Made by a program: the position numbers and the translations under genes. From Opitutales bacterium (GTDB lineage Bacteria; Verrucomicrobiota; Verrucomicrobiia; Opitutales; UBA2987), in the NCBI GenBank assembly GCA_021772555.1, contig JAJFLT010000223.1, positions 1 to 7,091 of the forward strand: a stretch of DNA of 7,091 bases. The letters run 5' to 3'. This document shows, piece by piece, positions 6,269 to 7,091 of the stretch (within the stretch, counting starts at the first letter, position 1; every line of letters starts with the position of its first letter). The notes beneath the pieces are model-generated. The model ran no database searches and was not told the DNA's origin. It was given only the letters and a program-made list of their open reading frames with translations.

Positions 6269-7091
6269 ATGCCGAAAAAGAAAATCCTGGCGCCACCAAA
6301 ATTCTTAATCGACCTGCTCAATGCTCGTTCTCCCTCCGGTTATGAGGGGGAAGCGCAAGCGGTCATCGATCGGGTCATCAAACCCGTCGCCGATGTCTAT
6401 GAAAAGGATACCATGGGTAACCGCATGGCCACTTTGAATCCGAAAGGCGACCCGGTGCTCATGTGGGCCGGGCTCATGGATGTACTGGGCTTGCTAATTC
6501 GCTATGTCGATAAAAACGGGTTCATCTATTTCGACACCATCGGCGGGCATGACAAAATCATGATTTCCGGCCGGCGGGTAGATATTTTAACGAAGAACGG
6601 AGTCGTCAAAGGAGTAACGGGTAAACGAGCCGTCCACCTCATGAACCCCGAAGATCGCAAAAAAGTGCCGGAATTGCACCAGATGTGGATCGACATCGGG
6701 GCCAAGGATAAAAAGGAAGCGCTTAAAATTGTGCAAATCGGCGATCCCGCCATCTATGACCAGAGTTTCGAACTTTTGCGGGGAAGTGTGGGAGTGGCCC
6801 GGGCCTTCGACAACAAGGCGGGAGCCTACGTGGTCAACGAAGCCTTTGCGCGATTGGCAAAACTGAAACGGCTCAATGCCAAAGTGGTGGCTGTTTCGAC
6901 CGCTCAGGAAGAGATTGGTACGCGTGGCGCCATCACCGCGGCCTATTCGGTCAACCCACAATTTGCCATCGCCGTGGATGTCAGCCATGCCACCGACCAT
7001 CCCGACTGCGACAACCGGAAATATGGAGAGACCAAACTGGGGGGTGGACCCATTTTAACCCGTGGTGCCAACATCAACCCGGTGATTTTAA
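6269..7091 (+). CDS. M42-family aminopeptidase homologue with altered metal-binding motif, C-terminus cut by window edge
   Basis: M42 enzymes are cytoplasmic di-metal aminopeptidases that form large tetrahedral dodecamers and trim peptides. The 274 visible codons cover most of the usual 340-370 residues, and the frame is still open at the edge. Family motifs are clear: SPSGYEGEA (21-29), IGGHDKIMISGRRV (91-104) leading into the dimerisation subdomain, Asp181 in AFDNKAG (bridging metal ligand), Glu214-Glu215 in AQEEIG (general base and metal ligand), and Asp237 in VDVSHATD (metal ligand). The first motif, normally G-H-x-D-E-x-G, reads GLMDVLG (68-74), so the first metal-binding His is Leu69 and the conserved Glu is Val72, while Asp71 remains. 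The last histidine ligand lies beyond the window. The frame is intact with ordinary codon use, so it is not obviously a pseudogene. It may be an inactive or altered-metal homologue. The ATG has no visible Shine-Dalgarno sequence. Confidence 0.88.
   Translation, partial: MPKKKILAPPKFLIDLLNARSPSGYEGEAQAVIDRVIKPVADVYEKDTMGNRMATLNPKGDPVLMWAGLMDVLGLLIRYVDKNGFIYFDTIGGHDKIMISGRRVDILTKNGVVKGVTGKRAVHLMNPEDRKKVPELHQMWIDIGAKDKKEALKIVQIGDPAIYDQSFELLRGSVGVARAFDNKAGAYVVNEAFARLAKLKRLNAKVVAVSTAQEEIGTRGAITAAYSVNPQFAIAVDVSHATDHPDCDNRKYGETKLGGGPILTRGANINPVIL

Overview
The window holds six protein genes of a chromosomal, mostly housekeeping kind. It shows no rRNA, tRNA, CRISPR array, transposase or phage gene. 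Coding DNA has moderate GC and the intergenic DNA is clearly AT-rich. Several genes start without a convincing Shine-Dalgarno sequence. The protein style (a 529-residue SerA with the extra intervening domain, a secreted transglutaminase ending in an LLGNLKIEI-like tail, heptameric intergenic repeats) reminds me of the PVC superphylum, perhaps Verrucomicrobiota. This is an impression from memory and not a placement.

Left part, all on the minus strand: the first 29 codons of a malic enzyme running off the left edge (88 to 1), a 245-base AT-rich gap with a candidate promoter, serA (1923 to 334) for the first step of serine synthesis, a 177-base gap carrying two inverted blocks of 7-base repeats, and an exported transglutaminase-like protein (3630 to 2101). 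Middle: a 175-base divergent gap, then a plus-strand flavin disulfide oxidoreductase of the lipoamide dehydrogenase/mercuric reductase class (3806-5200). It meets hisA (5919 to 5197, histidine synthesis) tail to tail, with the two stop codons sharing the four bases CTAA. Right part: a 349-base AT-rich divergent gap without a recognisable gene, then the first 274 codons of an M42-family metallopeptidase homologue running off the right edge.

The genes do not form one pathway. Malic enzyme, SerA and HisA are central or amino-acid metabolism, and the others are single genes. I see no new multi-gene system. The points most worth a second look are the M42 homologue, where the first metal-binding histidine and a nearby conserved glutamate are replaced (each by a codon one base away), the heptamer repeat element in front of serA, and the oxidoreductase, whose cofactor-binding loop suggests NADPH rather than the NADH of true lipoamide dehydrogenases.
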